Assembly: GCA_938005655.1 (NCBI GenBank)
Contig: CALLNA010000116.1
Location: 1-13,650 of the forward strand
DNA from: an uncultured Novosphingobium sp.
GTDB lineage: Bacteria > Pseudomonadota > Alphaproteobacteria > Sphingomonadales > Sphingomonadaceae
Length of the DNA: 13,650 nucleotides
Reading direction: 5' to 3'
Shown: positions 1-8,308 of the stretch, piece after piece
Position numbering within the stretch: position 1 is the first letter of the stretch
How the letters are laid out: each line of letters begins with the position of its first letter
Notes under the pieces: model-generated
The model's input: only the letters and a program-made list of their open reading frames with translations
Told to the model about the DNA's origin: nothing
The model's database searches: none
Program-made: the position numbers and the translations under genes

Positions 1-688
1 CGGCCGGGTTCGGCTGGCGCGGCGCGGCCAGGCGGGCCGGGGCCTGGACGCCCTCGCCGACCAGGTTCTCCAGCGCGGCGAAGGGCAGGGCGAGGTGGAC
101 CGGCCAGGGCTCGCTGCCCGCCTCGGCGACGGTCAGGGTCAGGATCGCCAGCGGAGTCGCCTCGGCGAAGGGCTCCAGCTCGACCAGGTTGCCGCCGCGG
201 CGCAGCGGCTCGAAGCCGGCGGCGCCGGTCGCGGCGGCGAAGCCCTGGGCGACGATGGCTTCGAGCTGGCGGATCACCACCCCGGCCGAGGCCGGGAACA
301 TGGCGGGCATCTCGGCCGGGGCCTTGCCCGTGCCGCCGAAGGCGCGGTCGATCATCCGCAGCACGGCACCCGCGTCGAACGAGGCGAGCAGAGCGGCCCC
401 GCCCTGGAGGCCGCCGAAACCGAGCAGGCTGTTGGCGGCGAGCGGCGCGATCTCCTGGACGAAGACGGCGGCCGTGGCCTCGCGCGGGGCGGCGGCCTGG
501 ACCGCCAGCTCCTGCCCGCCGACCAGCGGCGAGAGCGCGGCGGCGAAGGCGCGGGCGAGCTTGGCCCCGGCGCGGCCCAGGGTGGGCAGCAGCTCGACGG
601 GCGCGGCGGCGCCGGCACCCGCCCCGAGCAGCTCGGGGCAATGCTGCGCCAGCGCGCGTTCAGCAATGAAGGCGCGTTCGGGCTTCAC
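1..688 (-). CDS. fliM: Flagellar motor switch protein FliM, 3' end cut off by the window edge
   Basis: FliM is the middle C-ring subunit: it contacts FliG and, in most bacteria, binds phosphorylated CheY to reverse the motor. Translating the minus strand from a GTG at 688-686 gives 229 complete codons open to the window edge. The GTG overlaps the fliL stop as GTGA (4 bp), so translation is probably coupled; only a weak ribosome site precedes it. The FliM middle-domain hallmark is present: residues around 108-121 read AVLRMIDRAFGGTG, matching the family GGxG segment. The C-terminal SpoA domain should lie beyond the window. The N-terminus (MKPERAFIAERALAQHCPEL) lacks the usual LSQ-EIDALL CheY-binding peptide, and reading upstream in frame gives no such motif. 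Position directly after fliL is the normal fliM place. The family call is fairly sure although the sequence is divergent. Confidence 0.86.
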   Translation of the reverse strand, partial: MKPERAFIAERALAQHCPELLGAGAGAAAPVELLPTLGRAGAKLARAFAAALSPLVGGQELAVQAAAPREATAAVFVQEIAPLAANSLLGFGGLQGGAALLASFDAGAVLRMIDRAFGGTGKAPAEMPAMFPASAGVVIRQLEAIVAQGFAAATGAAGFEPLRRGGNLVELEPFAEATPLAILTLTVAEAGSEPWPVHLALPFAALENLVGEGVQAPARLAAPRQPNPA

Positions 689-1272
689 TGGACCAGGAAG
701 CTCTTGAAGTAGACGGCATCGACGCCGCCGAAGCCCTCGCGCTCGGTCAGCACCTTGTTGATCGCGTCGGTCAGGCGCTTCTGCATCCGCTCCTTGCCCT
801 CCAGGGTATGGACCTCCTCCTCGGGCGTGTCGGCGAGGACGGCGAGCATCGACGAGCGGATCGCCAGCTCGTGCTTCTTCATCCACATCAGCACCCGGCC
901 GTCGCGGCGGGTCGAGGCGGCGAGGCTGACCTGGATCAGGCCGTCCGAGTTCTTGAGGTTCGAGGTGAAGTCGTCGGCGAAGACGTAATAGGCGGTGCGG
1001 TACTCGCTGCCGCCGTCGCCGAGCACCTCGTGGACCGCCTCGCCCTCCTTGTCGCTCTTGGGCGCATAGGGATCTTCCTCGCCCTTGCGGACCAGCTTGG
1101 GGTTGTTGTCCTCCTTGACGTGGGCCCCGCCGCCGATGACGCCGGTGCGCATCAGCGCGAAGGCGCCGCCGCCGCCCGAGCCGAGCAGCGCCGTGGCGGC
1201 CACGGCCTTGATCAGCAGGCCCTTGCCCTTCCTGGGCTTGGCTTCGGTGGATTTCTCAGTCTTGTCGCTCAT
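685..1272 (-). CDS. fliL: Flagellar basal body-associated protein FliL
   Basis: FliL is a single-pass inner-membrane protein that surrounds or supports the MotA/MotB stator. The 195-residue product starts MSDKTEKSTEAKPRKGKG, a short basic cytoplasmic segment. One membrane helix follows at about residues 19-41; it contains an unusual glycine run (GSGGGG at 31-36). After a charged linker comes the periplasmic FliL domain (about 85-195), with segments such as YYVFADDFTSNL and a C-terminus ending YFKSFLVQ, typical of the family. Length is usual for alphaproteobacterial FliL. A GAGAG stretch sits just upstream of the ATG. The gene is 29 bp downstream of fliK, and its stop overlaps the fliM start by 4 bp. 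Confidence 0.93.
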   Translation of the reverse strand: MSDKTEKSTEAKPRKGKGLLIKAVAATALLGSGGGGAFALMRTGVIGGGAHVKEDNNPKLVRKGEEDPYAPKSDKEGEAVHEVLGDGGSEYRTAYYVFADDFTSNLKNSDGLIQVSLAASTRRDGRVLMWMKKHELAIRSSMLAVLADTPEEEVHTLEGKERMQKRLTDAINKVLTEREGFGGVDAVYFKSFLVQ

Positions 1273-1301
1273 GGTCTCTCGTCCGGATCAGAATGGTGAG
1301 G

Positions 1302-2855
1302 TCAGGCGAAGATGCCGCCGCGGGCCTCGGGCCGTTCGCGTTCGGCCCAGCGCTGCGAGGGGTTCGAAGTCTCCGTGCCGCCGCGCGGGTTGCGGGGCTG
1401 GCCGTTGCGGTTCTGCTGGTCGGCCGCGGCATCGGCGCCGCGCTGGCCGGGGGCCTCGTGGTTGGAATAGCCGCCCGACTGGGCCTGCGCTTGCGCCTGG
1501 GACTGGCCCTGCCCGCGCGCGCCGGTGTCGGCGTTCGCGGCCGGGCGATCGGCGGGCATGGCCGCCTGGGCGGCGACGGCGAACTCGGGGTCGGCGCTGC
1601 TCATCGAAACCGAGAGGTCCTTGCCGTCCTGCTGGAACTGGAGCGAGACCCGGCCGAACTCGACATGGTTGACCGAGGCATGGACCGGGTTGGTGGCCGA
1701 GGCGTTGCGCGCCTCGATCAGGCGGTCGACCAGGGCGGCGAAGTCGTGGCGCGGCAGGCCGGCGGGCGTGGCGGAAGCCGCCGGAGCGGCGGGCGCCGCC
1801 TGGGCCTGGCCGTCGGCGATGACCGGCGCGGCGGGCGCGGCGGCCTCGGCGGCGGCAGCGGGCGCGCGGTCGGCAAGCGCGGCGCGCAGGGCCGGGGCCG
1901 GACGTTCGGCCGGATCGGCGGAAGCGGCGGACTGCCTGTCCCCGGCCTTGGCGGCGACCTTGATCCGCGCGGTGACGGCCTGACCGGCGGGCTGCACCGG
2001 CGCCTGCGCCGGAGCCACGGTCACGACAGCCGGCGCGGCGTCGGCCGGCGCGGCGGGCACGGTCAGGACGGAGACGGCGGGAGCGGTGGCTTGGGCCAGG
2101 GCAGCCGGGGCGTTCTGGGCCGGCGCGGCCTTGACGCCGGGCTGGCCTTGCTGCGGCGCGGCTTCGGCGGTCTTCCCGGCGGCGGCCTGCGGCAGGACCG
2201 GGAGCGCGGCGGAAGCCTTGGCGCTCGTGCCGCCCTTAGCGACGGGAACGGCCTGCGCCGTCGCGGCGGCGATGACCGGCAGGGCAGGCAGATCGAGGAC
2301 CGGGATCGCTACGGCGGCATCGGCCACGGCGGGCTCCCCGGCGTCGGTGTCGGCATCGGCGGCCGGCGCGTCCCGGTCGGCGGGCGCGGGGTCCTTGTCG
2401 GCGGCGCGGGGGCCGCGCACCGCCTGGGCCAGCATCCGGACGAGGGTCCGGGCCGGAGCGGCTTCGGCAGGCTTGGCGGGCGCGGGCTCGGCGGTCTCGG
2501 CCGGCGGCAGGTCGAGCGCCTTGAGCGCCGGGACGGCGATCCGCACGGCGGTCGGGACGGCAGGCGCTTCGACCGATGCGGCGGCATCGGCGGCGGCAGT
2601 TGCATCCGGCAAGGCGGCGGCCTGATCCGGCAAGATCTTGCCGCCCGGTTGCCGGTTGCCGGCAGGAAGCGGCAGGGTCGGGAGCGGGCCGGCCGGGGCG
2701 GCGGCATCGGGCACGGCACCCGCCTGACCGGCCATGCGGCCCGCGAGGATATTGCCGAAAGCCTGATTATCCGCGGTTTCCGCGCCCAGGACCGCAGCCG
2801 GGTCGGCAACCGAACCGGCGGAGGTCAAGGAAAGCGAAGCGGCAATATCGACCAT
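1302..2855 (-). CDS. fliK: Flagellar hook-length control protein FliK (divergent)
   Basis: FliK is exported during hook assembly, measures hook length and switches the export gate from hook to filament substrates. The 517-residue product has the FliK plan. A long alanine- and proline-rich, probably disordered region spans about residues 40-365. A small folded domain follows at about 378-435, with the hook-domain pattern HVEFGRVSLQF, DLSVSMS and DPEFAVAAQAA. The tail is rich in Q, G, N and R (about 440-517, with a QSQAQAQAQ stretch). Even the domain matches the family only loosely, so the name rests on domain pattern plus position between fliJ and fliL. A GAGGG ribosome site lies about 10 bases before the ATG; the gap to fliJ is 33 bp. 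The low-complexity composition produces an almost equally long open frame on the opposite strand, which I regard as a shadow. Confidence 0.85.
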   Translation of the reverse strand: MVDIAASLSLTSAGSVADPAAVLGAETADNQAFGNILAGRMAGQAGAVPDAAAPAGPLPTLPLPAGNRQPGGKILPDQAAALPDATAAADAAASVEAPAVPTAVRIAVPALKALDLPPAETAEPAPAKPAEAAPARTLVRMLAQAVRGPRAADKDPAPADRDAPAADADTDAGEPAVADAAVAIPVLDLPALPVIAAATAQAVPVAKGGTSAKASAALPVLPQAAAGKTAEAAPQQGQPGVKAAPAQNAPAALAQATAPAVSVLTVPAAPADAAPAVVTVAPAQAPVQPAGQAVTARIKVAAKAGDRQSAASADPAERPAPALRAALADRAPAAAAEAAAPAAPVIADGQAQAAPAAPAASATPAGLPRHDFAALVDRLIEARNASATNPVHASVNHVEFGRVSLQFQQDGKDLSVSMSSADPEFAVAAQAAMPADRPAANADTGARGQGQSQAQAQAQSGGYSNHEAPGQRGADAAADQQNRNGQPRNPRGGTETSNPSQRWAERERPEARGGIFA

Positions 2856-2888
2856 CGGAACTGATCCCTCACGAGTGTACGAGAGATA

Positions 2889-3314
2889 CTATTCAAGGTC
2901 CGTGCCAATTGCCTTGCGGCGGCCCAGGACGGGCGTCTGGCGGCGCGCGGCGAGCTCGCGCGCCTCTTGCGCGGCGCGCTCCTCCACCGCGGCGCGGCGG
3001 CGCTCGGCGGCGGCCAGCTCCAACTGGCGGGAGTCGGCGATCGACTTGGCGCGCAGGGCGTCGGCCTTGGTCGATTCGCTGATCCCCTGGAGCCCGCCGG
3101 CGAAGCGGCCGATCTGCTGGAGGCTCATGCCGTCGCGGGCGTCGTTGCGCCCGGCATAGTCGGCGGCAAGGCTGTCGGTGCGCGAGGCGAGCGCCTGGAG
3201 CTGGGCGAGCGTGCCCTCGGCCTCGGCCGCCGCCGTCGCCGCCGTCTGCTTGGCGATGGCGCGGACGCGTTCGAGCCGCCGGAAGCGGGCCAGGCGCTTG
3301 TGGTCGGGCGCCAT
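2889..3314 (-). CDS. fliJ: Flagellar export chaperone/ATPase stalk protein FliJ
   Basis: FliJ is a small coiled-coil protein that inserts into the FliI hexamer, much like the gamma stalk of F-type ATPases, links it to the export gate and helps recycle chaperones. The 141-residue product is nearly all predicted helix, with charged alanine-rich heptad-like stretches at about residues 15-60 and 80-125 (for example LELAAAERRRAAVEERAAQE) and no membrane segment. FliJ proteins conserve little primary sequence, so the assignment depends on size (about 140-150 residues is usual), coiled-coil character and position. The start is only 3 bp after the fliI stop, and fliK follows. Basic residues near the start (HKRLARFRRLERVR) match the N-terminal basic pattern common in FliJ. 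Confidence 0.87.
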   Translation of the reverse strand: MAPDHKRLARFRRLERVRAIAKQTAATAAAEAEGTLAQLQALASRTDSLAADYAGRNDARDGMSLQQIGRFAGGLQGISESTKADALRAKSIADSRQLELAAAERRRAAVEERAAQEARELAARRQTPVLGRRKAIGTDLE

Positions 3315-3317
3315 CGG

Positions 3318-4682
3318 CTAGCCGCCGGGGCCCAGCAATTGGGTCAGCATGGCCACGCTGTCGTCGAGCGATATGACCTGCCCCGCCGACTGGCAGAGGA
3401 AGCCGGTCAGCGCCTCGTGCATCGCGATCGCGCGGTCGATCAGCGGATCGGCCCCGGCGCGGTAGGCGCCCATCAGCACGAGGTCGCGGTTCGCCTCGTA
3501 GGCGGCGACCAGGGCGCGGAACTCGCGGGCGAGCTGCTGGTGCTCAGGCTCGGTGATGTCGGTCATCACGCGGCTGAGCGAGGCGGCGATGTCGATCGCC
3601 GGATACTGGCCGCGCTGGGCGAGGTCGCGCGACAGCACGATATGCCCGTCGAGGATCGAGCGCGCGGTGTCGACCACCGGGTCGTCCTGGTTGTCGCCGT
3701 CGGCGAGCACGGTGTAGAGGCCGGTGATCGAGCCGCCGCTCTCGGCCGAATTGCCCGCGCGCTCGACCAGCTTGGTGATCGTCGCCAGGGCGCTCGGCGG
3801 ATAGCCGCGCGCCGCGCCGGGCTCGCCCAGCAGCAGGCCGATCTCGCGACCGGCATGGGCGACGCGGGTCAGGCTGTCCATGATGAGCAGGACGCGCTTG
3901 CCCTGGGCGCGGAAATGCTCGGCCAGGCTGGTCGCCAGCATGGCTCCGCGCAGGCGCAGGTTGGGCGCGTGGTCGGCCGGCACGGCGACGACCGCGGTGC
4001 GGGCGCGCTTGGACCCGGTCATGTGCCGCTCGACGAAATCCGAGACCTCCCGCGCGCGCTCGCCGATCAGGCCGACGACGACGATCTCGGCCTCGGCGCC
4101 GTGGGCGATCATGTCGATCAGCACCGACTTGCCGACGCCCGAGCCGGCCATGACGCCGATCCGCTGGCCGACGCCGAAGGTGGTCAGCGCGTTGAGGGCG
4201 CGGACCCCGGTGTCGAAGCTCTCGCGCACCGGGCTGCGGTCGAGCGCGCCGGCGCGGATGCCGCCCGCCGGCCATTCGCTGCGGGCGTGCAGCGGGCCGA
4301 GGCCGTCGATCGGCTTGCCCTCCCCGTCCACGGCGCGGCCGAGGAAGGCCTCGCCCACCGGGAGCATTCCGGGCTGGCCCTCGGGCCGGACCCGCGCGCC
4401 GGGGCGCAGCATGACCGTGTCGCCGAGCAGCATCATCAGGGTGCGCCCGTTGCGGAAGCCGATGACCTCGGCCGCCAGGGCCTCGCCCCGGCCGTGGGTG
4501 ACGCGGCACAGCGCGCCGATCGGCACGCTGAGGCCGGTGACTTCGAGCAGGCCGCCGTCGCAGGCCGCGACCAGGCCGTAGCGGCGCGGGGTCAGGTCGA
4601 TCTGGGCCTCGGCCATGTCGGCCAGCAGCGGCGCGAACAGGTTCAGCACAGCCGCAGCGCCTCGGTGATCGCCTCGCGCCAT
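3318..4682 (-). CDS. fliI: Flagellum-specific ATPase FliI
   Basis: FliI is the cytoplasmic hexameric ATPase that energises loading of export substrates into the flagellar type III secretion system. The 454-residue frame has the family landmarks in order: an N-terminal beta-barrel region with RRYG at 33-36, Walker A AGSGVGKS at 179-186, GERAREV at 207-213, Walker B LLIMDS at 265-270, and the conserved PPSALATITKLVERAG at 295-310. The start is uncertain. The ATG at 4682 overlaps fliH by 40 bp. A GTG at 4649 gives 443 residues beginning MLNLFAPLLADM and overlaps the fliH stop by only 7 bp (GTGCTGA), with a GAGG 10 bases ahead. The latter suits translational coupling. Function is certain whichever start is used. 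Confidence 0.97.
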   Translation of the reverse strand: MARGDHRGAAAVLNLFAPLLADMAEAQIDLTPRRYGLVAACDGGLLEVTGLSVPIGALCRVTHGRGEALAAEVIGFRNGRTLMMLLGDTVMLRPGARVRPEGQPGMLPVGEAFLGRAVDGEGKPIDGLGPLHARSEWPAGGIRAGALDRSPVRESFDTGVRALNALTTFGVGQRIGVMAGSGVGKSVLIDMIAHGAEAEIVVVGLIGERAREVSDFVERHMTGSKRARTAVVAVPADHAPNLRLRGAMLATSLAEHFRAQGKRVLLIMDSLTRVAHAGREIGLLLGEPGAARGYPPSALATITKLVERAGNSAESGGSITGLYTVLADGDNQDDPVVDTARSILDGHIVLSRDLAQRGQYPAIDIAASLSRVMTDITEPEHQQLAREFRALVAAYEANRDLVLMGAYRAGADPLIDRAIAMHEALTGFLCQSAGQVISLDDSVAMLTQLLGPGG

Positions 4683-5233
4683 TGCTGCGGGCCGTCCTCG
4701 ATCCCGCCGCTCGCCGTCTCGACGCGCAGGGCGCCGCGGTCGAGCGCGGGATCGGGCACGAACTGCCAGTTGGCCGGCAGCTTGCCGGCGACCAGGGTCA
4801 GGTCGTCGGGATGGAGGCGGATGACCCGCTCGTCGTCGGCGCGGACGAACATCGCGACCGCCGCCTCGACCCGGCGGGCGAGCGCCCCGGCATCGAGCGC
4901 GAGCGGCGAGAGGGCCGCCTCGCTCAGGGCGACGACGGTCTCGTGCAGCTTGCGCCGCAGGTCCTCGGCCAGCGCGGCGTCGAGCTTGGCGAAGGAGAAG
5001 GCGAAATGCTGGCGGGCGGCCTCGGCGACCATCGCCTCGGCCTCGGCCCGCGCCTGCGCCTCGGCCATGCCGGCGGCGTGGCCCTCGGCCCAGGCCAGGG
5101 CCAGGGGATCCTGCGCCTCGGGCTCGGGCGTCACCGTCTCCCCCAAGGGCACGGACAGCGCCGTCGAGGCGAAGCGCAGGTCGCGGGAGAAGGTCCCGCT
5201 CCCCAGCCCGCTGAGGCTCATCAGGTCAGACAT
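4643..5233 (-). CDS. fliH: Flagellar export ATPase regulator/stator FliH
   Basis: FliH forms a dimer that binds the FliI N-terminus, holds the ATPase complex at the C-ring and keeps its activity in check. The 196-residue product has the usual plan: a loose N-terminus, a helical segment with small-residue repeats (AEGHAAGMAEAQARAEAEAM, about 49-68), and a C-terminal domain like V/A-type ATPase subunit E. That domain carries the family patterns RVIRLHPDDL and LRVETASGGIEDG, near residues 136-145 and 170-180. The ATG lies inside the end of fliG (8-bp overlap, ATGTCTGA), so translation is probably coupled. Its 3' end overlaps fliI by 7 or 40 bp depending on the fliI start. Primary sequence is divergent but the C-terminal patterns and position agree. 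Confidence 0.93.
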   Translation of the reverse strand: MSDLMSLSGLGSGTFSRDLRFASTALSVPLGETVTPEPEAQDPLALAWAEGHAAGMAEAQARAEAEAMVAEAARQHFAFSFAKLDAALAEDLRRKLHETVVALSEAALSPLALDAGALARRVEAAVAMFVRADDERVIRLHPDDLTLVAGKLPANWQFVPDPALDRGALRVETASGGIEDGPQQWREAITEALRLC

Positions 5234-6233
5234 ATTCGTCTTCGCCGCCGCCGAACGAGATCACCCCCTCGGCGGCGAGGCGGCGCGCGGTGGCCACGAT
5301 CAGGCGCTGGGCGTCGATCACCTCGGCCATGCGCAGGCGGCCGCGGGCCTCGATCTCGTCCTTGACGCCCTCGGCGGCGCGGCTCGACATGGCGCGGAAG
5401 AAGAACTCGCGGTTCTCCTCCTCGGTGCCCTTGAGCGCGTCGATCAGCGCGGCGGAGTCGACCTCGCGCAGGAGCGAGCCCATCTGCTGCGGGTCGAGCG
5501 CGAAGAGGTGCTCGAACTTGAACATCTCGTTCTCGAGCTGCCTGGCGAGCGGCTTGTCGGTCTTGACGATCTCCGCCATGACCCGCTTCTCGACCGCCTT
5601 GCCGGCGCCGTTGACGAGGTCGGCGGCATTGGTCACGCCGCCCATCTTGAGCACTTCCTGCTCCTTGAGCGCGTCGAGCCGCGCGGACAGCGTCTCGTCG
5701 AGCATGGCCAGGGCCTCGGCCGAGACCGGACCCATGGTGGCGACGCGGTGGACGACCTCGGGCTGGACCCGCCACGACAGGCCGTAGAGCACCTGGGCGG
5801 CGACCTCGGGATCGAGTTGGACCAGGAGGACCGCGATCACCTGCGGATGCTCGTCCTGGATCAGCGAGATCAGCACCTCGGGCGAGAGCCAGCGGACGAT
5901 CTCCAGCGAGCGCGGCGTGGTGTCCGGCGGCAGGATCGAGCGCATCAGGTTCGCCGCCTTCACGTCGCCGACCGCGCGGGTCATCACCGAGCGGACCTTG
6001 TCGGTGCGGTTGTGGGCGGGCAGGCCGCGCTCCTCGCTGGCGGCGACGAAGCCGGCGATCGAGCGGGCGATGGCCTCGGGCGCGATCTCGCCCAGGGTGC
6101 ACATCTTGTCGCCGAGCAGGCGCAGCTCGTCGGGATCGAGCTCGCTGAGGATCTTCGAGGCCTGCTCCTCCTCGAGCAGCATGACCATGACGGCCGCCTG
6201 GTCGGCGGGATCGAGCGGGACGAGTTCGGTCAT
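5226..6233 (-). CDS. fliG: Flagellar motor switch protein FliG (rotor torque subunit)
   Basis: FliG sits on the MS ring and is the rotor surface on which the MotA stator acts. The 335-residue product has all three domains: the N-terminal FliF-binding domain (about 1-105), the middle domain with EHPQ at 128-131, and, after a KMGGV hinge at 196-200, the C-terminal torque domain. Aligning by eye with E. coli FliG, the charged torque residues are kept: K268 (for K264), R285 (R281), D292 and E293 (D288, D289) and R301 (R297). Length matches the family. The ATG overlaps the fliF stop by 4 bp (ATGA), and the stop overlaps fliH by 8 bp. Confidence 0.98.
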   Translation of the reverse strand: MTELVPLDPADQAAVMVMLLEEEQASKILSELDPDELRLLGDKMCTLGEIAPEAIARSIAGFVAASEERGLPAHNRTDKVRSVMTRAVGDVKAANLMRSILPPDTTPRSLEIVRWLSPEVLISLIQDEHPQVIAVLLVQLDPEVAAQVLYGLSWRVQPEVVHRVATMGPVSAEALAMLDETLSARLDALKEQEVLKMGGVTNAADLVNGAGKAVEKRVMAEIVKTDKPLARQLENEMFKFEHLFALDPQQMGSLLREVDSAALIDALKGTEEENREFFFRAMSSRAAEGVKDEIEARGRLRMAEVIDAQRLIVATARRLAAEGVISFGGGEDEYV

Positions 6234-7936
6234 CGTGCGGGCTCCATTCCATTCGCCTGCAACATCTTGCGCAGGGCGATCACGGCGCTTTCGGGCTGCT
6301 CCTCGACCATGCGCTGGGCGAGGCTCACCTGCTGGCTGAGCATGGCGGGATCGATCGCGGGGTCGTGCCGCGCGGCCGCACCGACCGGCGGGGTGCCGAG
6401 CGCGGCCAGCGACGGGCCGTCCTCGGCCCCGTCCGCGTTGTCGTCCGCAGCAGCCTTCCCGGGCCTGTCAGGGCGGAAGGCCTTGATCAGCGGGCGGACG
6501 CCGAGCAGCAGGACCAGCAGCACGCCGACCAGGCCCACGCCGTAGCGCAGGACGTCGGCGAACCACGAAGTCTCGTAGAACGGCACCCCGGCGTCGTCGG
6601 CCTTGTCGAACTTGCGGACCACGACCGCGACCTGGTCGCCGCGCGCCGGGTCCGCGCCGATCGCGGCGCTGACGAGCTGCTTGATCTGGTCGGTGTCGCC
6701 GGCCTTGCCGCCCTTCATCGCGTCGGCGCTGAGCGCCACGGCGACCGACAGGCGCTTGAGCTTGCCCGGCGCGGTGTTGGAGACCGCGACCTCGCGGCCC
6801 AGCTCGTAGTTGCGGGTCGCGCTGGACTCGCCGTTGACTTGGGGCGGCGGCGCGGCCGGAGCGCCGGGCGTGGCGCCCTGCTGAACCGTCGCCTGGCCCG
6901 GCGCGCCGGGCTGGGCCGTGGTCTGCGGCGGCGGGGTGTTGGACAGGGTGCCGGGCACGCCGACGGCCGCGCCGGCCGCGCTCGATTCCGACTTCTGCTC
7001 GGTCTCGGAGCGCAGCGCGCCCTGCTTCTCGTAGCTTTCGCGCGCGGAAGTGACCTGGTCCATGTCCAGGTCGACCTGGATCTGGGTGGAGAAGTTGCCC
7101 TCCCCGATCATCGGCGTCAGCAGGCTGGAAAGCTGGCTGCGCAGCTTCTCCTCCATCCGCGCCTGCAATTCGAGCCGGTCGGAATCGCCGTTGCCGCTGT
7201 GGGCGGTGAGCAGGCGGCCGTGCTGGTCGATGACCTTGACCTGGTCGACGCTGAGCCCGGGGATCGAGCCGGCGACGAGATTGGTGATCGCCGTGACCTG
7301 GTTGTCGGAAAGCTGCCGCCCGCGCGCGAGCTTGAGCATGACCGAGGCCGTGGGCGGCGAGTTGTCGCGGATGAAGGCGCTCTTCTCGCCCTGGGCAAGG
7401 TGGACGCGGACGCTCTCGACGCCGTCGATCTCGGCGATCGTCAGCATCAGCTCGCGCTCCTTGGCGGCGCGCAGGCGCTCGCCCTCCAGGGTGCGGCTGG
7501 CGCCGATCGGCAGGTTGTTGAGCATGTCCTGGCCGCTGTCAGGCGTGGCGAGGGCGCCGTCCTGGGCCACGGTCATCCGCGCCTTGTAGAGGTCGCTCTC
7601 GTTGACCGTCAGCGCGCCGGTCTGGTTGTCGATCCGGTAGGGGATCGCCGCCTTGTCGAGCGCGGCGACCACGCTCGCCCGCTCGCCGTCGTCGAGCTGG
7701 CTGTAGAGTGTGCGCTGCGGCCCGGTGGCGAGCAGCGACCAGGTCAGCGCCGCGCCGCCGAGGGCGGCCACGCCGATGAAGAACGGGATGGTCTTCTTGA
7801 CCGCCGGCTGGGCGGTGAACGCCTTGATCCGTTCGAGCGGCGTGCCGCCCGCAGGATCGGTCAGCGCGCCGAGCATGTTGCCGCCGATGATTCCCTGGCC
7901 CTGGGCCGGGACCGGAGTGGGGAGAACCTCGCTCAT
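6230..7936 (-). CDS. fliF: Flagellar MS-ring protein FliF
   Basis: FliF forms the MS ring in the inner membrane, the base on which rotor, rod and export gate are built. The 568-residue product has a first membrane helix at about residues 50-70 (IPFFIGVAALGGAALTWSLL). The YscJ/FliF ring-building domains follow, with LYSQLDDGERASVVAAL near 77 and LARGRQLSDNQVTAITNLVA around 200. A proline-, alanine- and glutamine-rich linker carries PPPQTTAQPG. The second membrane helix is at about 464-482 and the cytoplasmic tail ends in an FliG-binding helix near 546-561 (EEQPESAVIALRKMLQ). Length is close to the E. coli protein. It starts 3 bp after the fliE stop and overlaps fliG by 4 bp. Confidence 0.98.
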   Translation of the reverse strand: MSEVLPTPVPAQGQGIIGGNMLGALTDPAGGTPLERIKAFTAQPAVKKTIPFFIGVAALGGAALTWSLLATGPQRTLYSQLDDGERASVVAALDKAAIPYRIDNQTGALTVNESDLYKARMTVAQDGALATPDSGQDMLNNLPIGASRTLEGERLRAAKERELMLTIAEIDGVESVRVHLAQGEKSAFIRDNSPPTASVMLKLARGRQLSDNQVTAITNLVAGSIPGLSVDQVKVIDQHGRLLTAHSGNGDSDRLELQARMEEKLRSQLSSLLTPMIGEGNFSTQIQVDLDMDQVTSARESYEKQGALRSETEQKSESSAAGAAVGVPGTLSNTPPPQTTAQPGAPGQATVQQGATPGAPAAPPPQVNGESSATRNYELGREVAVSNTAPGKLKRLSVAVALSADAMKGGKAGDTDQIKQLVSAAIGADPARGDQVAVVVRKFDKADDAGVPFYETSWFADVLRYGVGLVGVLLVLLLGVRPLIKAFRPDRPGKAAADDNADGAEDGPSLAALGTPPVGAAARHDPAIDPAMLSQQVSLAQRMVEEQPESAVIALRKMLQANGMEPAR

Positions 7937-7939
7937 CTA

Positions 7940-8308
7940 TCAGACCCCCATGCGCATGATGTCCTGGTAGGCCGACAGCAGCCGGTTCCTGACCTGGAGG
8001 GTGGCTTCGAAGGCGACGCCGGCTTCCTGGCGGGCCAGCATGACCTTGGCGACGTCCGTGACCTCACCGCGCTCATAGGCGGCGCTGAGGTCCTCGGCGT
8101 TGTTCTGCGTCTTGCTGACGCCGTCGAGCGCGGACTTCAGTGCGTCGGCGAAGTTGCCGGCGGGGCCGCCGTTCGCGGGGGCCGCCTGGGCGGCCTCGGG
8201 CTGGTGGAGCTGCTGAAGGACCTGGCTCTTGTCGATCAGCTGCTGGCGCATCTGCATGATCTGCTGGATGCCGCCGGCGTTTCCGGCGAAATTGATCGGG
8301 CTCGTCAT
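7940..8308 (-). CDS. fliE: Flagellar hook-basal body complex protein FliE
   Basis: FliE is the adaptor between the MS ring and the proximal rod and one of the first exported substrates. The 122-residue product is slightly longer than the enteric protein because of an alanine-, proline- and glycine-containing insert around residues 38-52. The conserved C-terminus is clear: EAGVAFEATLQVRNRLLSAY followed by QDIMRMGV, which matches the family's VRNKL-AYQEIMRM ending. The ATG overlaps the stop of the upstream sigma54 activator as ATGA, so the regulator and the first structural gene are probably read from one message. fliF starts 3 bp after its stop. Confidence 0.96.
   Translation of the reverse strand: MTSPINFAGNAGGIQQIMQMRQQLIDKSQVLQQLHQPEAAQAAPANGGPAGNFADALKSALDGVSKTQNNAEDLSAAYERGEVTDVAKVMLARQEAGVAFEATLQVRNRLLSAYQDIMRMGV

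Noticed and set aside
1293..2864. A 523-codon plus-strand frame almost coextensive with fliK
   Set aside because: It is a Gly/Arg-rich mirror of the Ala/Pro-rich fliK codons. The minus-strand frame has the FliK C-terminal domain pattern and fits the operon.
2967..6545. A 1192-codon open frame on the plus strand
   Set aside because: It lies antisense to fliJ, fliI, fliH, fliG and part of fliF, all confidently identified. Such frames arise from the GC-biased third positions of the real genes; the translation is low-complexity and matches no known family.
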